DNA of 64,000 bases from Strongylocentrotus droebachiensis (taxonomy: Eukaryota; Echinodermata; Echinoidea; Camarodonta; Strongylocentrotidae). Where the stretch lies: positions 1 to 64,000 of the forward strand of contig JAVYIG010001041.1 in NCBI GenBank assembly GCA_035222895.1, read 5' to 3'. Numbering within the stretch: the first letter of the stretch is position 1; each line of letters begins with the position of its first letter. A model generated the notes under the pieces. The model was not told the DNA's origin. It saw nothing but the letters and a program-made list of their open reading frames with translations, and searched no databases. The position numbers and the translations under genes are program-made. Positions 42,694-56,300 of the stretch are shown one piece after another.

Positions 42694-44082
42694 GTGAGTA
42701 TCGTAGAGGCGTGGAAAGAGATGTGGGTGCAATGAACAGGAAGGATTTGCATGCCGCATCAACACGACTAAATCCTGGTTGTGGGACAGTTGTTTCTGGG
42801 CAAGCTTACCTTAAGTCTTCTAACATCAAGGACACTTCCACACAAGAAACTACCTTGGAAACTAGCATAGGACAAGTGCCCAGTAAGACAACCCCTTACC
42901 TTAAACAACTACACCCTATAAACTACCAAAATACCTATTGGACAATAATGGGTCGTTTAAAGGGCGGGAGGAGTAGTACAAACTTATGGGATTGTTGTAC
43001 AATCAATATGCTCCTGTGATTTCATTTTTTCTTTGCTAAACAACCTTGTTATGTTACTGAATGATTTCAACCCCTGTGATATATGGCGTTTTCTTAACCC
43101 TCAAAAGAAACAATATTCTTGGGGAAAACCGGATTGTTCTATTCAAAGTAGACTAGACTACTGGTTTATTCCTTATGTTTATCAAGATAATGTATCAAAT
43201 ATAGCTTATATACCTTCTGTTGCAACTGATCATTCAGCGTGATATTAGATTTGAAATTTAGAGACTTAATTCCAGGGAAAGGATACTGGAAAATTCAGTA
43301 CTTCTTTATGTCAAGATAATAACTATTTTACAAGTCTCCGTAAAGAATTCCAATTATGGTTGAAACAAACAAATAATATTTCTGACCCCAGAGTTAGGTG
43401 GGATTACCTGAAATACCAAATCCTAAGATACACACAAAAGTATGGTAAAAATAAGGCTAGGGAGCTAAAAGCAGAAAAAATAAAATTAGAAAAAGAGGTA
43501 CAAACCTTGGAATCAAAGTTACATATGAATTCTTAACTAATTAGAAACTACCAAGAAGCTAAAAAAGCTCTTGAAAAATATTATGATCATGTTACGGAAG
43601 GCCTTATCGTTCGATCCAAGGCAAACTGGATTGAATATGGGAAAGAAAAAAAATATATATATATATTTTCTTACACTGGAAAAACAGCAAAAAGTAAATT
43701 CTACTATCCGAAAGTTTTCGAAAGAAAATAATACCATTGAAGATGAACAAGAAATTTTACAAAGTATTAAGAATTTATATGGAGATCTTTATACAAAACA
43801 AAATGGAAACACAACGGATGAAAATGCGAATTTGTTTTTGAAAACAGGTCGGAGGAAACTCTCCGAGATATCGTCCATTTCATGCGACGGGCTTCTCAAT
43901 GAACATGAATGTAAGAAAGTAATATTGGAAATGCATTCCGGAAAGTCACCGGGGAACGATGGACTGTCGAAAGAATTCTATATTACCTTCTGGGATATTG
44001 TAAGGGAACCTTTACTCATTTCTTTAAATTATTCTTACCAGGAGGCCGAGCTTTCTACTAGTAAAAAACAAAGTGTTATTTC

Positions 44083-45499
44083 TGTTACACAGGCCTTATG
44101 CCTGCGCCGGTTCAATTAATTAAGATTAGTAAACACGGAGATCCATTAAAATACATAAGTCTGAAACATATATTTTGTGCCAATGGTTCCAAAGAGGTAT
44201 TTATTAATATTCAGTGTCGAAGGTACACCGATAATAAATTCCCAGTGTGACAACTGGCATTTCGATTTCAAACAACATTCATTACAAAATAGCTTACATG
44301 CAAAGCTTTACAATGTATTGTACATGCAGGTACGATATAAAAGAAACAAAGTAAACTACACTGTGCAGTAGAAAAATATCAAGGAATAGAAGAAAAGAAT
44401 AGATGTTCATATAAAGTACAAATGATAAAACACGAGTCGTTCGTCAATAAGCACTAAATACATCGATCAGGCGGAGAGCGTTGCCTGAACAACCGACAGT
44501 AGTCCCAACTCTTGTCCCGAGGGAAACGGAAGTGGAACCATGGTGGAACCATGGTGGAACTCTGTTAAGAAACAAAATCAAGGCAGGTCTTAAAAAGCTG
44601 CGACATAGTAACTTCTGGGGGAAGTTACATCACACGTCTATCTGCCTTGAAGTCTAAACTTGCTCTCCACTTAATCAATAAGAAATCTCCTTTATGCAAC
44701 ACAGCAATTCAACAAGAGTATTTATCGTCTCACAAGTAGTTATTGGGCTATCACTAAACTATCTAATGATGAGTATTTTACAATGACTGAAATAACTATA
44801 AATATGTCTGGCTTGTGGAAGGTAGTATCTTAATTCATACACAGTCACAACCATCTTGTATCAAAAGTTAATGGACAAACACATGAATATGTAATACAAT
44901 GAGTTTTCCAACGCAAGGAGAATCACACTAAACAATATCATACAATTCATTCAAACTGCATGAGGATCTTGTGATATCTCTATAATTTACTAGAATAGAA
45001 CATGAATATACTTTTAGGAAGGTGAGTGTTAGCTTACCTGTTAAGAAACAAAATCAAGGCAGGTCTTAAAAAGCTGCGACATAGTAACTTCTGGGGGAAG
45101 TTACATCACACGTCTATCTGCCTTGAAGTCTAAACTTGCTCTCAACGAGAAAGCCAATCTTTCTCCCAAACCAGGCAAACAACCCCACTATTCCCTATCC
45201 CCAAAACAAGGGAGCACCAGCAAATGTATCCACTGGTCATTCATGAATTATGTACTCTACGAATAAAGGAAGTGGTCTGGGTTTAAGACATAAACAAGGC
45301 CTATAGAATAGGGGTCTCTTTGTTCCCATCTCTTTGTTTCACCAGTGGCATATACCAGAGAGGGGATCTTAATAGAAACATAGTTTAAAGGTACAATTTA
45401 AATAGGGGTTCAACAATTTAAAGTAATATAAGCTTACTCAAAAATAGAAAATAGGTTTACTCAAAAAATAGAATATACCTTAATAAACAGGGTCTGACA
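44083..45499. mobile_element. Probable solo LTR inside the LINE
   Basis: The insert starts TGTTACACAGG and ends GTCTGACA (TG...CA), is flanked by TTTC on both sides, and taking it out makes the LINE frame continuous. It holds no retroviral or retrotransposon coding sequence. A 100-bp direct repeat lies inside (44564-44664 and 45041-45143). Confidence 0.62.
44564..45143. repeat. 100-bp direct repeat inside the LTR
   Basis: Two matching blocks, GTTAAGAAACAAAATCAAGG to CTAAACTTGCTCTC, 477 bp apart and identical as far as I can read. Each starts CAAGGCAG and ends CTGCCTTG in inverted form. Confidence 0.8.
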
Positions 45500-46385
45500 T
45501 TTCTTTAATTTATAAGCCGATCAAAGATCAACGTCTTTTGGAGAGCTATAGGCCAATATCTTGAATTAATGTGGACGCAAAAATATGTTCAAAGGTGTGG
45601 GCGAATAGAATAAAACAAGTTTTAGACGAAATAATTGACACCGACCAATATGCTTTTTACGTGGGAGGGCAATAGGAGAAGCTATCCGAAATGTACATGA
45701 TGTTTTCCATTTTATTTGTACTGAACAAAAAACAGGATTCATTGCTTCAGTAGATTTTAAGAAAGCGTTTGAATCTTTAGACCATGATTACATGTCTCAA
45801 TGTTAACTTTCTTTTGGTTTTGAAGCATCTTTTATTAAATGGGTAAAAGCTTTGTATAAAAGTGTAGAAGGTTGTGTTTTAAACAATGGTAAATCTACAG
45901 GATATTTTCCAATTACAAGAGGAGTAAAAGAGGGAGACCCCCCTTCTCCCTTTATGGTTATAATTTGTCTAGAAACACTTGCATTACGCATCAGAAATTC
46001 AGTAGATATAAGAGGAATAGTAGTAGGTACGAGTGAATTAAAGCTGTCTATGTATGCACACGATTTTTGCTCTTGCTCTGGTTAATATGACCAATCAAAT
46101 TGGTAAAATTTTGCTAAAATATGGAACATCACTGGAAAAATGTTTGTCCGGTGTAAAAATAACCTTGTCAGTCGAATTTATTTCTTTCTTTCAAGAATGA
46201 CATAAAATAGTGTTTTATGGAAGGAGCGTACTTCAATCATAATTCATCTGTTTGGAGGTAAAAGTGCCTTAACTCATACACTTTAACACAGAGTTAATGC
46301 CCTTCTGGCTCTGAACAGACGAATTAATTTACCAAAGATGTTTTCATTCATTTTGTAAAGATGTTCGAGTTGACATGGTCGAGGT

Positions 46386-46741
46386 ATTGGTATTATTTTC
46401 AACTCAAAACGAGCAGAGTAGCGCATTTGCAATTAGATTGAATTACATAGACCAATTTATCGGTATTACTAAGTATACATATTACTCCAAAGTGTTGAAT
46501 ATATGAAATATACCCATAAAATATTTAATTACCCCCTCTTGTACTTCTTCCCCCCCCCCCCTCTCTCTCTCCCCTTTTACCTCTCTCATTCTGTTCATGG
46601 CAAAGGAATTTATCCTCAAGACAAAGATGGAGGTGGGGGGGGGGGGGGGTGGAGGTTTTGAATAACAATTTAATTAACATGTGATTTAGGTCGGATCTCG
46701 GAGATGGTGTCCTAATATACTTAGCCCCCCCCCCCCCCCCC

Positions 46742-46774
<33 letters not shown>

Positions 46775-47146
46775 TAATTATTTCTGGTTCAGTTATCGGC
46801 TTGGGTAATAACACAAAAATTAAGTCACTTAATATTAGATCTACAAAGAATAATTAAAATTGATATTTAGTAAAATTAATGAAGTCGTGCAGGGCAAAAC
46901 GATAGTATAAACAAATTACAGAGTAGAGGTTTACTCGAAAATTTAGAGTGATGGAAACCAGTTACAAAATATTTACCACAATGGATGCATGTTCTCTAAA
47001 ACTTACTTAGTTACACACAAATGTAAAGAATGAGCACCCTTTTTACAGCTTTTTGATTTAGCATTTCCCTAGGTGAATCGATAACCTCTACTGATGTGGT
47101 TAGGTATAAAATGGCATGGATTAAGAGCAACATGACATGACTGTAC
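46386..47146. other. R4 intron remnant plus low-complexity DNA
   Basis: 46430-46540 is homologous to the R1 and R2 introns before the membrane exon. 46545-46775 has C, G and A homopolymer runs. No membrane exon. Confidence 0.5.
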
Positions 47147-47389
47147 CTGGAGTTATCATTTTATTCATCCTGGTGGCCTGTTGCATAATTGTCACCCATG
47201 CTTGTAGTGAAGGTTGAGACGGGGCACCACCCTGAATTGCCGGGTCAGTCGTAGTCGAATTAGAAGTGGTGGTTTCAAGGCTTGGTGTTTTTGCTGCAAC
47301 ATCGCTTGTTGCTGGTGGTTGTGTAGTTATTGTATCCAGCGTAGTTGACTGAGCTGACACCAAATTGGATGCCGTGCTTGGAATATAGA
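47147..47389 (-). CDS. R4 exon 6: long Ser/Thr-rich stalk
   Basis: 243 nt, phase 1-1, acceptor CTATAG|TC and donor CCAG|GTACAG. It encodes VYIPSTASNLVSAQSTTL, TTQPPATSDVAAKTPSLETT and TTSNSTTTDP, ending QQATRMNKMITPG. It has no cysteines and is mucin-like in composition. Its position just before the expected membrane exon matches the stalk exons of R1 and R2, but the sequence is not a close copy. Confidence 0.72.
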
Positions 47390-50300
47390 CTATAGGAGAC
47401 GAAACAAAATTGACATCAACAACAACAACAACGATTATGATAATGTTGATAATACTAATGATGATGATGATGGAAATAATTAAAATCATAATTATAATTC
47501 TACTACTACTAAAAATAATAATAAAACAAATATTTCGTGGTACATAAACATTTGTTCAAGCATAGGAATCTATATTTTATTAATTCATGAGCTGACAAGG
47601 TAAAGGAGACATTTCAATATAAACATCTTAGATATTAGTAAGTTTGTTTTTAATCATTGGCACAATCTATCCTGCAGAATTGCATAGAATCGATCAATTA
47701 CGTCGTCAAATTTCCAACTCTATATTATTATTATATGAAGCTCCTATCACTGGGAAATATTGAAGGGCAAGTCCATGCTATTTTGTCCTTTACTTTTTCG
47801 ACCAGAGCCGACATTTCATTATATCTCAAATAGCATTTCGTTCAGGGGCCTATTAGAGCTTTAGATAAAGCTAAATGATTCATCTAATGTCAATTCGTGT
47901 TCATAACTCTCAAATATTGGGCAAGGTATTGGGCACGTACATTAGAATTATATCTCTAACAAAATCTTGTATTACGTGTATATATATTACGCACAGTCAT
48001 CTCGAGGAGGGGTTAAGGCCCGGTCACACAGAGGGGACGCATGCGGGACGCACGGCCTGCGCATGGAAAATTTCCAATTTTGGCCAGTGCGTTGTCGTTC
48101 GCTAGGCGTGCGTCATCACTCGTTACTCGTTCGTCGAGCGCGCTGGACCAACGCTGGACCAGCGCTATGCATTCGTCGTCATTCGCTGTGTGCGTCGGGA
48201 TTTTTTGAGCATGCTCAAAAGTGTGCGCGGAGCTCGACGCATGAATGTACACGCCAAAGGCACGCCAGACGTGCGTTGAGCGCGCTAGACCAGCGCCAGA
48301 CATACGCGGGGCACACGCCCTGTATACGCACAGCGCGCTAGCTACACGCTGTGCATTTTGTGTCAGCTCGCTAGCTTTTCCAAAATCATGACAAAAGTTA
48401 GGCACACGGCCTTTTCCGATTTCCAATGCGCTGGCCGTGCGTCGTAGAACGCGGTGCATGCGTGGACCATTCGTCCAGCGCGCTAGCAACACGCTGTGCA
48501 TTCGTGGAAGTTATTATCATGAGCGCTCTGGGTACGGTCTGTATGCGTACTGTATGCGCCCTGTATGCGCTCAGCGCGCTAGCAACACGCTATGCATTTG
48601 GTGTCAAAAGTTGGGCGCACGACAACGCACTGGACAAAATTGCAAATTTCCCATGCGCTGGCCGTGGGTTCTCCATGCGTCCTCCCTGTGTGACCGGGCC
48701 TTTACGGAGATGCTGACGTCAAGCATGATAACTTTTACAAAACGTATTTTCAAATATGTTCATTTAACCTGTATTGGAGCAGCCACGTGGATGAGGCTAC
48801 GCCACTTTTGCCCCACAGTTGGACACGCCACTGCTTCACTAAAAACGTCTATCATGAAGGCTAGCACCAATAATCGATACTAATTTTTGACCCTTCCATC
48901 CCATGGTTAGTGTTTTTTCGTCAAACTTACCATCGTAATTCAGAATGAACCCGCTTCCTGAAGACAGACTTTCAAACCAAACCGTAAAAGACGAGATGGG
49001 ATCAGATATCCATGTTCTTCGTGAGGTGAATGTCTCGTTCATGCCCCCAGCAGAGATCGTGATGACGTCACCAGGATTGATATCGAAGACGGGGAAGGTG
49101 ATCTGGACTCGTTCCATGGAACCCATGATTACTGTCCATTCCTGGCGGCGATTGGAGTCGTACATACCAGGGTAGTTGAATGACGTCAGTGAACCGATGG
49201 TACCGATCAGGGGAAAACCTTGGGAGCCAAGACGAGCTGAAAACATGAATTTAAATAACAAATATTTGTTGTTATTAAGCTTGAGAAATCACATTAGTAT
49301 TAACACTGCTCTTCCTGTGCCCCCGAAATGAAACATAAGGAATTTGTCATTATTATTTTTCTTCGAATTTACTTGTATTTCTTTGTTCGTCATATATATT
49401 TCTGACTTGTGCCCCCCCCCCCCGCCCTACAGTCCAGATATTCATTGATCCGCCACTGATAATATCCAAATGATTTATAGTTATTATCTGTATTTTTCTT
49501 CTTTAGTAACCCGCCCTGTGGTTTGAACTTAATGATTTTGTTCAAGTGTGATACTCTTAAGGTAGAAAATAAATTATATATTGCAATATTTGGTTTAATC
49601 TATTTAATTCCTTACTTAAAGTAAATTGCCCAGTAGTGCGATATTTTGATTTTATTTTATTTTATTTACCAAACGCAATACAGTTATACATTTTATAGGT
49701 GTGTTTACATACAAGAAAAGAAACCATTGGTTGGTAAAAGGGGCCAGATAATGGCACATGTGCTAGTCGAGCCTAACCCCATTTAACAGCTAAACAAAGT
49801 GTTTTGGTACAAATCAGTTAAGAAAACGTAACAAAACAAAAATAATGAATTTACTATTACCATCGATAATTTAAAAAATAAGAATACTTAACGATGTTTA
49901 TAATATACAAACTAATAATGTGAAATATAATTTGTGTACATATGCGGATTGTTTATCTTGATATTTCATGATTTGTTCAACAAATGACTTGTAACGGGAT
50001 CCCGAAACCTATTTCTAGACCTCGTTAATCTGACATTAATAGGTAATCTATTCCAATATTTACTGTCCACGAAAGACATTGAAAATTGACCTTGTGTCGT
50101 TCTAAAAAAATTGAAGACGTAATTTCCCACCCTTTTTTTGTCTTGTAGAATAGCTTTGCTCTATAATGTCACAGTACTCTATCAAAATATTAGGCAAATT
50201 GTCTAGATCAAACATGAAAGTAGAAAATGATTAATCATGTAAATAATACACATTTAGGATTCGCAATATTTTAAATAATGGAGCTGTAGGAGTTCTCCAT

Positions 50301-53300
50301 TCACTAAATGTTATAGCACGAACTGCCATTTTCTGTGAATACAATATAGTTCTTAGGCTAGTCTTATAAGTGCTTTCCACACCTCTATTCCGTAAGAAAT
50401 GTGTGGTTGTATAAATACTTTATCTAATAATATCAGAGTACGGCTAGGAACTAAATATCGCAATCTATAATAGCTCTTCAATTTTCTTTCTAACACAATG
50501 CAAACGAATATGACTTTTCCAAGACAAATGTCTATCAATGTGAACCCCAACAAAGTGGCAACATCCACCTCTTTAATTTCCTCGCCAACGATTTTCAGTT
50601 TACTATTCATACCTAATTTTTCCTCCTACTACTTATTAACATGACATTAGTCTTCATTGAATTAATTGTAAGTTTGTTAGCAATGCACCACTCATGTATC
50701 TTCTGTGTGCTGTTGTTCACTTCATTAACATCAATTTCACCCTGGTCAGCAGGAAAAGTATGAAATAGGTTGGAATCATCGGCAAACACCCGAAAATCGA
50801 AATAATCAGTAACAGTTGGCAAATCATTTATATAGATCAAAAAAAGAGTTGGCCCTAGTACTGACTCTTGTGGAACACCACATCTTATCTTCTACCTTTC
50901 AGATGACGTTTGATCACACTGAACAAACTGAAATCGGTTACTGAGATAGTCCTCAAACCATTCTAGAGGTAACCCACGAATGCCATAACTAGATAGTTTA
51001 CCAAGTAATTATGATTAATTGTGTCAAACGCTCTGTTAACATCGATGAACATACCCAGAGTTACTTTCCCCTGATCTTTCGATTTCAAAGTTGAATTTAT
51101 TAAGTTGATCAATGACAATTATTAAGTACTATATTTCTTTTGGAATCCATATTGATGGCAATAGAATATATCATTTTTTTCTAAAAATTGGATTTGTCTG
51201 ATAATTATCAATTTTTCAAAAAATTACCAATGACAGGTAGAACCAATATTGGTCTATAGTTACCTGGATCTTCTCTTTGCCCTTTATTGCGTAGGGGAGT
51301 AAGCTTTGCAATCTTCATTTCATCTGGATCCTCGCCAGTTTTTAATGACAAATTAAATATATATGCCAGTGAATTTATGGAGCACTATCTTTAATAAATT
51401 GCACTGAAATGTTATTGTGACCACAAGCCTTTTTGGTATCAACTAGCAAAACTTGACTTCTAACTTCAAATGGAGTTATTGGTTTCCAAATAGAGATCGC
51501 TCTATATTCTGCATCCCCAAAATCACCATATGTTATATCTTTATTTGGCAATTCATTTGCTAAATTCGGTCCAATATTTACACCCAAAAAAATCATTAAA
51601 TTCATTCAAAATATCAGATTAAGATGTAAGTAGCATGTTTCTTCCATGCACCTTCTTAATAAGTCTTTCCACCTCAGCGCTTCTCGGGGATCTATTTTTT
51701 CCAGCTAACAGTTCATTATTAAAGTGCTGTCTTCTAATGGTACAAAGTAAACTATACTAAAGTAATTTGGTGAAATTGTTCGATTCTTACTTGAGTAAAC
51801 CGCCCGGTAATCTCCCGTTCCGCCACACAGCTGGTATGGATCATTCCCACACACTCCAGCGCAGAACGAGTCGTCGACGAGGGTACCAAAGTCCGACAAA
51901 CTGTTTCCACAGAGATTCTTGTCCCCACCCACTTGTGAAGAGCCAGCATAGGCGTTCTGGAACACCCTGCACACGTTAACGAAGTCATGTAGCGTTAGGG
52001 AATTGTCTCTAAAACCCACATTCGTTGAGCTCTCGTAGCAGCCTACGTAGTAGGGCACTGAAAGGGAAAGAATACATGTATTCTTAACTATATGCATTAG
52101 TATAATACAGCAGCCTGTCTCTATACACTATGTAAATAAAAATCCTTTTAATGTTTTATTGACAAGGTTATTGCATTAATCCAAAAGTTATCTTCATGAT
52201 TTTATACTTGTCAGAGACATCTTGAATACTGGAATCATATTGTACACTGTATTTTATGGCTGATTTGTAAAAACATCAAGTGTAAACTGTTATTTTACTA
52301 TGGACCATATTTTCTTTTTCTTTCTTTCTTTCTGTCCTTCTTCTTCTTATTTTCTTTTGTCTCTCCAGAATCTTCTTTTTCTTTGCATTCCTTTTACTAT
52401 ATCAATTGAATTACTGAATGTATTAACTTCATATTTGCCCTTTTTTACATTGTACTATTTGCATGTATCTGCATGTTGCAATTCTTCTTAGCAAATTTAA
52501 GATGTGTCAGCTTTTATCTGTGACATAATTTTTTTAATAAATTAACCTTATCAATTCAAATCAATTCAACAGTGTCCGTCTTAAGTACATGTATACAATA
52601 AGTCATCCTGTTAAAAAGTAATTTAACATAACATTTATGTCAATTCTTACGTGCGCAGAACACAGCAGCCGGTCTGTTTGAGGGACATGTCCCCCCAGAC
52701 CACGTGACACCGGGGCATTCAGCGATGTTGGTCTCATCGCTGACGCAGCTGGCATTGAAAAGGACGATGTCGAGGGATGCTCCTGACGGAAAGCTGAAGT
52801 CATCCACCGCACCGACCTTGAGTGCACCATCTCGAAACCCTTAAAGAGAGAGGTCAAATCATGGCTTTGCATTTACTTTTGACAGCTGTCGACGAAGAAA
52901 AAACGTGTAAGAGATATGGCGAGAAAGACAGATAGCTAGCTAGCTAGATAGATGAATATGTATATATAGGCCCTATATTATATATATATACGTAGACAGA
53001 GAGAGAGAGGGGGGGGGGGGGGTGGAGAGAAGAAAGAGAGAGAGAGGCAAAGTGTAGGTTCTAAATGACGAATTGTATCAGCTTTGGAAAGATTGCAAAT
53101 AAGAGAGAGAGAGAGAACAGGAAACATGGTAGAATGAGCAAGGCATAGAGTAGGTGTTAAATTAAGTATTGTAAAAACTATGTGCTTTTATCTGGATGCA
53201 AAGACAGAGAGTGAGAGAGAAAGAGGGAGAGAGAGAAAGAGAAAGAGAGAGAGAGAGGGGGGGGGGGGTGGTGGTGGAGAGAGACGGAGGACAGGCCATG

Positions 53301-56300
53301 AGCGAGAGAATAAAGAACTTTTTTGGGGGGGGGGACTGGAGAAACATAATCGTCATGACTATTATGTTCGTGAGAACTATGAGCGATGGCTCACTGGTAG
53401 AGCAGTGGCCTCGTGACCGGGAGGTTCCGGGTTCGAAATCAACTCGATGCACTTGTGACCTTCGGTATAAAGGCATTAATCGTCATCACCGAGTCCATTG
53501 TAGAGTACTTCAAGACGTCGCACAGTGGGCCAGGGAGGAACCAAATTGCGCCAAAACTCATGTTTGGGGATTTATTTTTTATAAATGCAGAGGAAATGTT
53601 TGGATTTCCAGGAGTTTTCGCTTAAATTTTAATACCAACATTTTCTTTGATGTCTAAGCTTTAAGTTGATACCAGATTTCGCTGCCAGATTCTGCCCGTT
53701 ATTATGTTAGAGCCGTTTTCCTTGCAACATTGCCCCGAAAATGTGTTAATTTTCGTCCGCGGTGTCAGAACAAGTGTCACGCGCCCCCTCGTGCCGTGAT
53801 TTATCCTTCATGATTCAGCCGCGGACCCCAAAACCCCACATTTTTCGGGGCAATGTGGCAAGGAAATCGGCTCTAACATAACAACGGGCAAGATCGGGCA
53901 GCCAAATTTGGTATCAACTTGAAGCTTAGACATTAGAGGAAATGGTGGTATTAAAATTTAAGCGGTACACCGCGGAAATCTAAACATTTCTTCTGGATTT
54001 ATAAAAAACATGGATAATTAGTCCATTTTTCAGTGAATTAGCCTATAATATATCATGAAGATTGTGTTTCTATACATTTTAACACATTCATTCAACGAAA
54101 TGAACTATGAGGAATATGTGAGAGCAATTTCATATCAAGAACTTAAAAACTTCATGTTGAATTGAAAGATTTATAAAATAAGTCACTTTTGCACTAAAAC
54201 TGTGAATATGTATAGGATTTTGCTGTTTGAAGGAGTAAATTTATACCCTTATTGTGCATACCGGAATTAAATATTTCACTGAGGTATTCCTATATGTATT
54301 ACCATTCAACTGCGCAAGAAAAAAATAGAAAAAAATTAATCACCCAAACTTAGTTTTGGCGCACTTTGGTTCCTCCCTGGCCCACTGTGCGTCGGTCCAC
54401 TGGTGCTTTCTTCCATCAATACAATTACTTTTTATTTTTTTATAGCAGTCAAGTAACACAAACCAACATACCAAATAATTAATAAGGGCGAAATCTTTCT
54501 TACCTAGTTGTTTACAGACGACGTGAGCATTTCCGATGTCGAATCCATCAATGCAGACGGTCCCGTATATGTTGTTGTACTCCACTTCGACCCGGCCTGA
54601 ATTCGCGACACCACCCCGCAGCCTTACATCTCCATCTGTATTGACAATAGCTATTCATTTATTTATTTATTCATGTTTTATTACATTTTGTAAGAAGCAG
54701 CCATTGACTGAAATGTTCACAATAAACCAATGCATTTAAAAACATATGAAGACACATTCACAATAACTACATCTTCAATAAAATATTTGATACTACGAAA
54801 TGAGACATTCTAATAGATAATGAACATATTTATGAACATAACATATCGAACAGTAAGAACATTAATCCATGTAGAGAAGTAAGGCTGTAAAAAGTATTTC
54901 ACCGGCTCTTATTTTTAGAGCACCCATTTCCCTCACATTGTGTACTCGTGGCGCTTTAACATTATTACCCGGATGTGGGTGAGCTGCCAAAGTAAAACTA
55001 TAAGATACCCATTTACAACTGGGTGGAGGGTGACAATTGTAGATTAATGAGTTTTCAAAGGCCATTGTATTCAAAATATCCAGGATAAATAATATTGCGA
55101 ATTAATTGGTATTTCCTTGTTCATAGTATATTACCGATGCTTTAAATAATTCTAATGTTGTACGAGACGTATGTGGTATCGGGCATTGACTTGCTAATAT
55201 ATGAGTTTGTTTTTGAAAATAAATGGTAATTGGAAACTTACACATACTCGTTTCTTGTCTTAGCTAAACGGATTACAGCAAAGATGTGTTATTCTGGGAA
55301 GTTTTGAAGTATGTGTTATGTTTAGATGGGATCACATTCAAATATATTAACAATCGTGACAATATATAGGAAGATTTTATATTTGGTAACTGAATATTAG
55401 GATGGTACGCGTTAAAAAGAAAGGAGACAAGACAGTTTTGATTCCATGGGTCCATATTTTTAGGCACAGATCTATATCTAAACTACGACCATTTAATTCA
55501 AGAGTTTGCTTGTATCTTTGCTACCATCTTCTATATTTCCCTCTCCCCGGTCTCACCCCTATCTATCTCGGTGTATTGTAAGTCCACATCTCTATCATTT
55601 GTATCTTCAAAACACCTACTGCTTTGTCCGTTGGTACAAGTCTTATTTCATTTTCCTTTAAAATCACATAATCATCGGGTATTTATGAACTTAGGACCGT
55701 ATACATTAATTGTCGACATGGTGCAAAATGGTCAGTCAGATATAATTTCGGATAATTGAGAACAGGTAAATTCTTGGAAAACAGGGATTTTTTGGGAAAA
55801 ATAATGCTGTGGATAAAAAAATTTGAAGGGTACTTTATAAGATTTATAGATTTTGAATATATATCAACAGCAGGTTGACTCCCCCAATGCTTTTTGTACA
55901 CACTGCCTAGAACTTAGCGATGAAGGCTATATATACACAGAGCGTTATTCCTTGCTTTCCAAGAATTGGCCTGTTTTCAGTTTTCCGAAATTATTTCTGA
56001 TTGATGGTATTAACACACTGAAAAGGACTTTCAATGTACTTAAAATGTATTCTCGACAGTCTTCATCAAATCCATACTTAAAAAAGGTCCACATAAATAA
56101 CATCCCATAAAACGTAAAGCATTTAAAACAGTTCAGCTTGTATTGATGAGGAAGAATACATAATACATCAACACAAAATCATTTGTTGAATCACCTAGTA
56201 GAAATATGTATGCAATCTAAACCATTTGAGAAAGGTAATTTGTTTAAGGATCGGATTGCCCTATGGTGTCAAATAAATCTTATGCACAGCAGACATTTGA

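Larger units (their letters stand above)
43020..46385 (+). mobile_element. L1-like LINE, decayed, split by an LTR
   Basis: Endonuclease end (DIWRFLNPQKKQYSW, QSRLDYWFIP, ATDHSA at 43033-43245), then RSKANWIEYG-like and LEKQQKVNST linker (43.6 kb), then the reverse transcriptase start with KSPGNDGLSKEFY (to 44080). Past an insertion it continues at 45500 with RPIS, then GVKEGDPPSPFMV and YAHDF, where the active-site motif usually has YADD. Many frame breaks. The 5' end and exact 3' end are not certain. Confidence 0.78.

Noticed and set aside
42694..43019. Continuation of the R3 CUB frame for 108 codons
   Set aside because: The frame crosses a good donor (CCAA|GTGAGT), loses domain character and runs toward the LINE. 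An intron-retained form cannot be excluded.
46525..46775. Recently processed insertion with poly-A at 46741-46770
   Set aside because: The A run follows a C run and no transcript-like body or target duplication was seen; it is homopolymer-rich low-complexity DNA.
48013..48883. Long open frames on both strands (up to 162 codons)
   Set aside because: They fall inside a GC-rich MITE with few stop codons and have no domain features.
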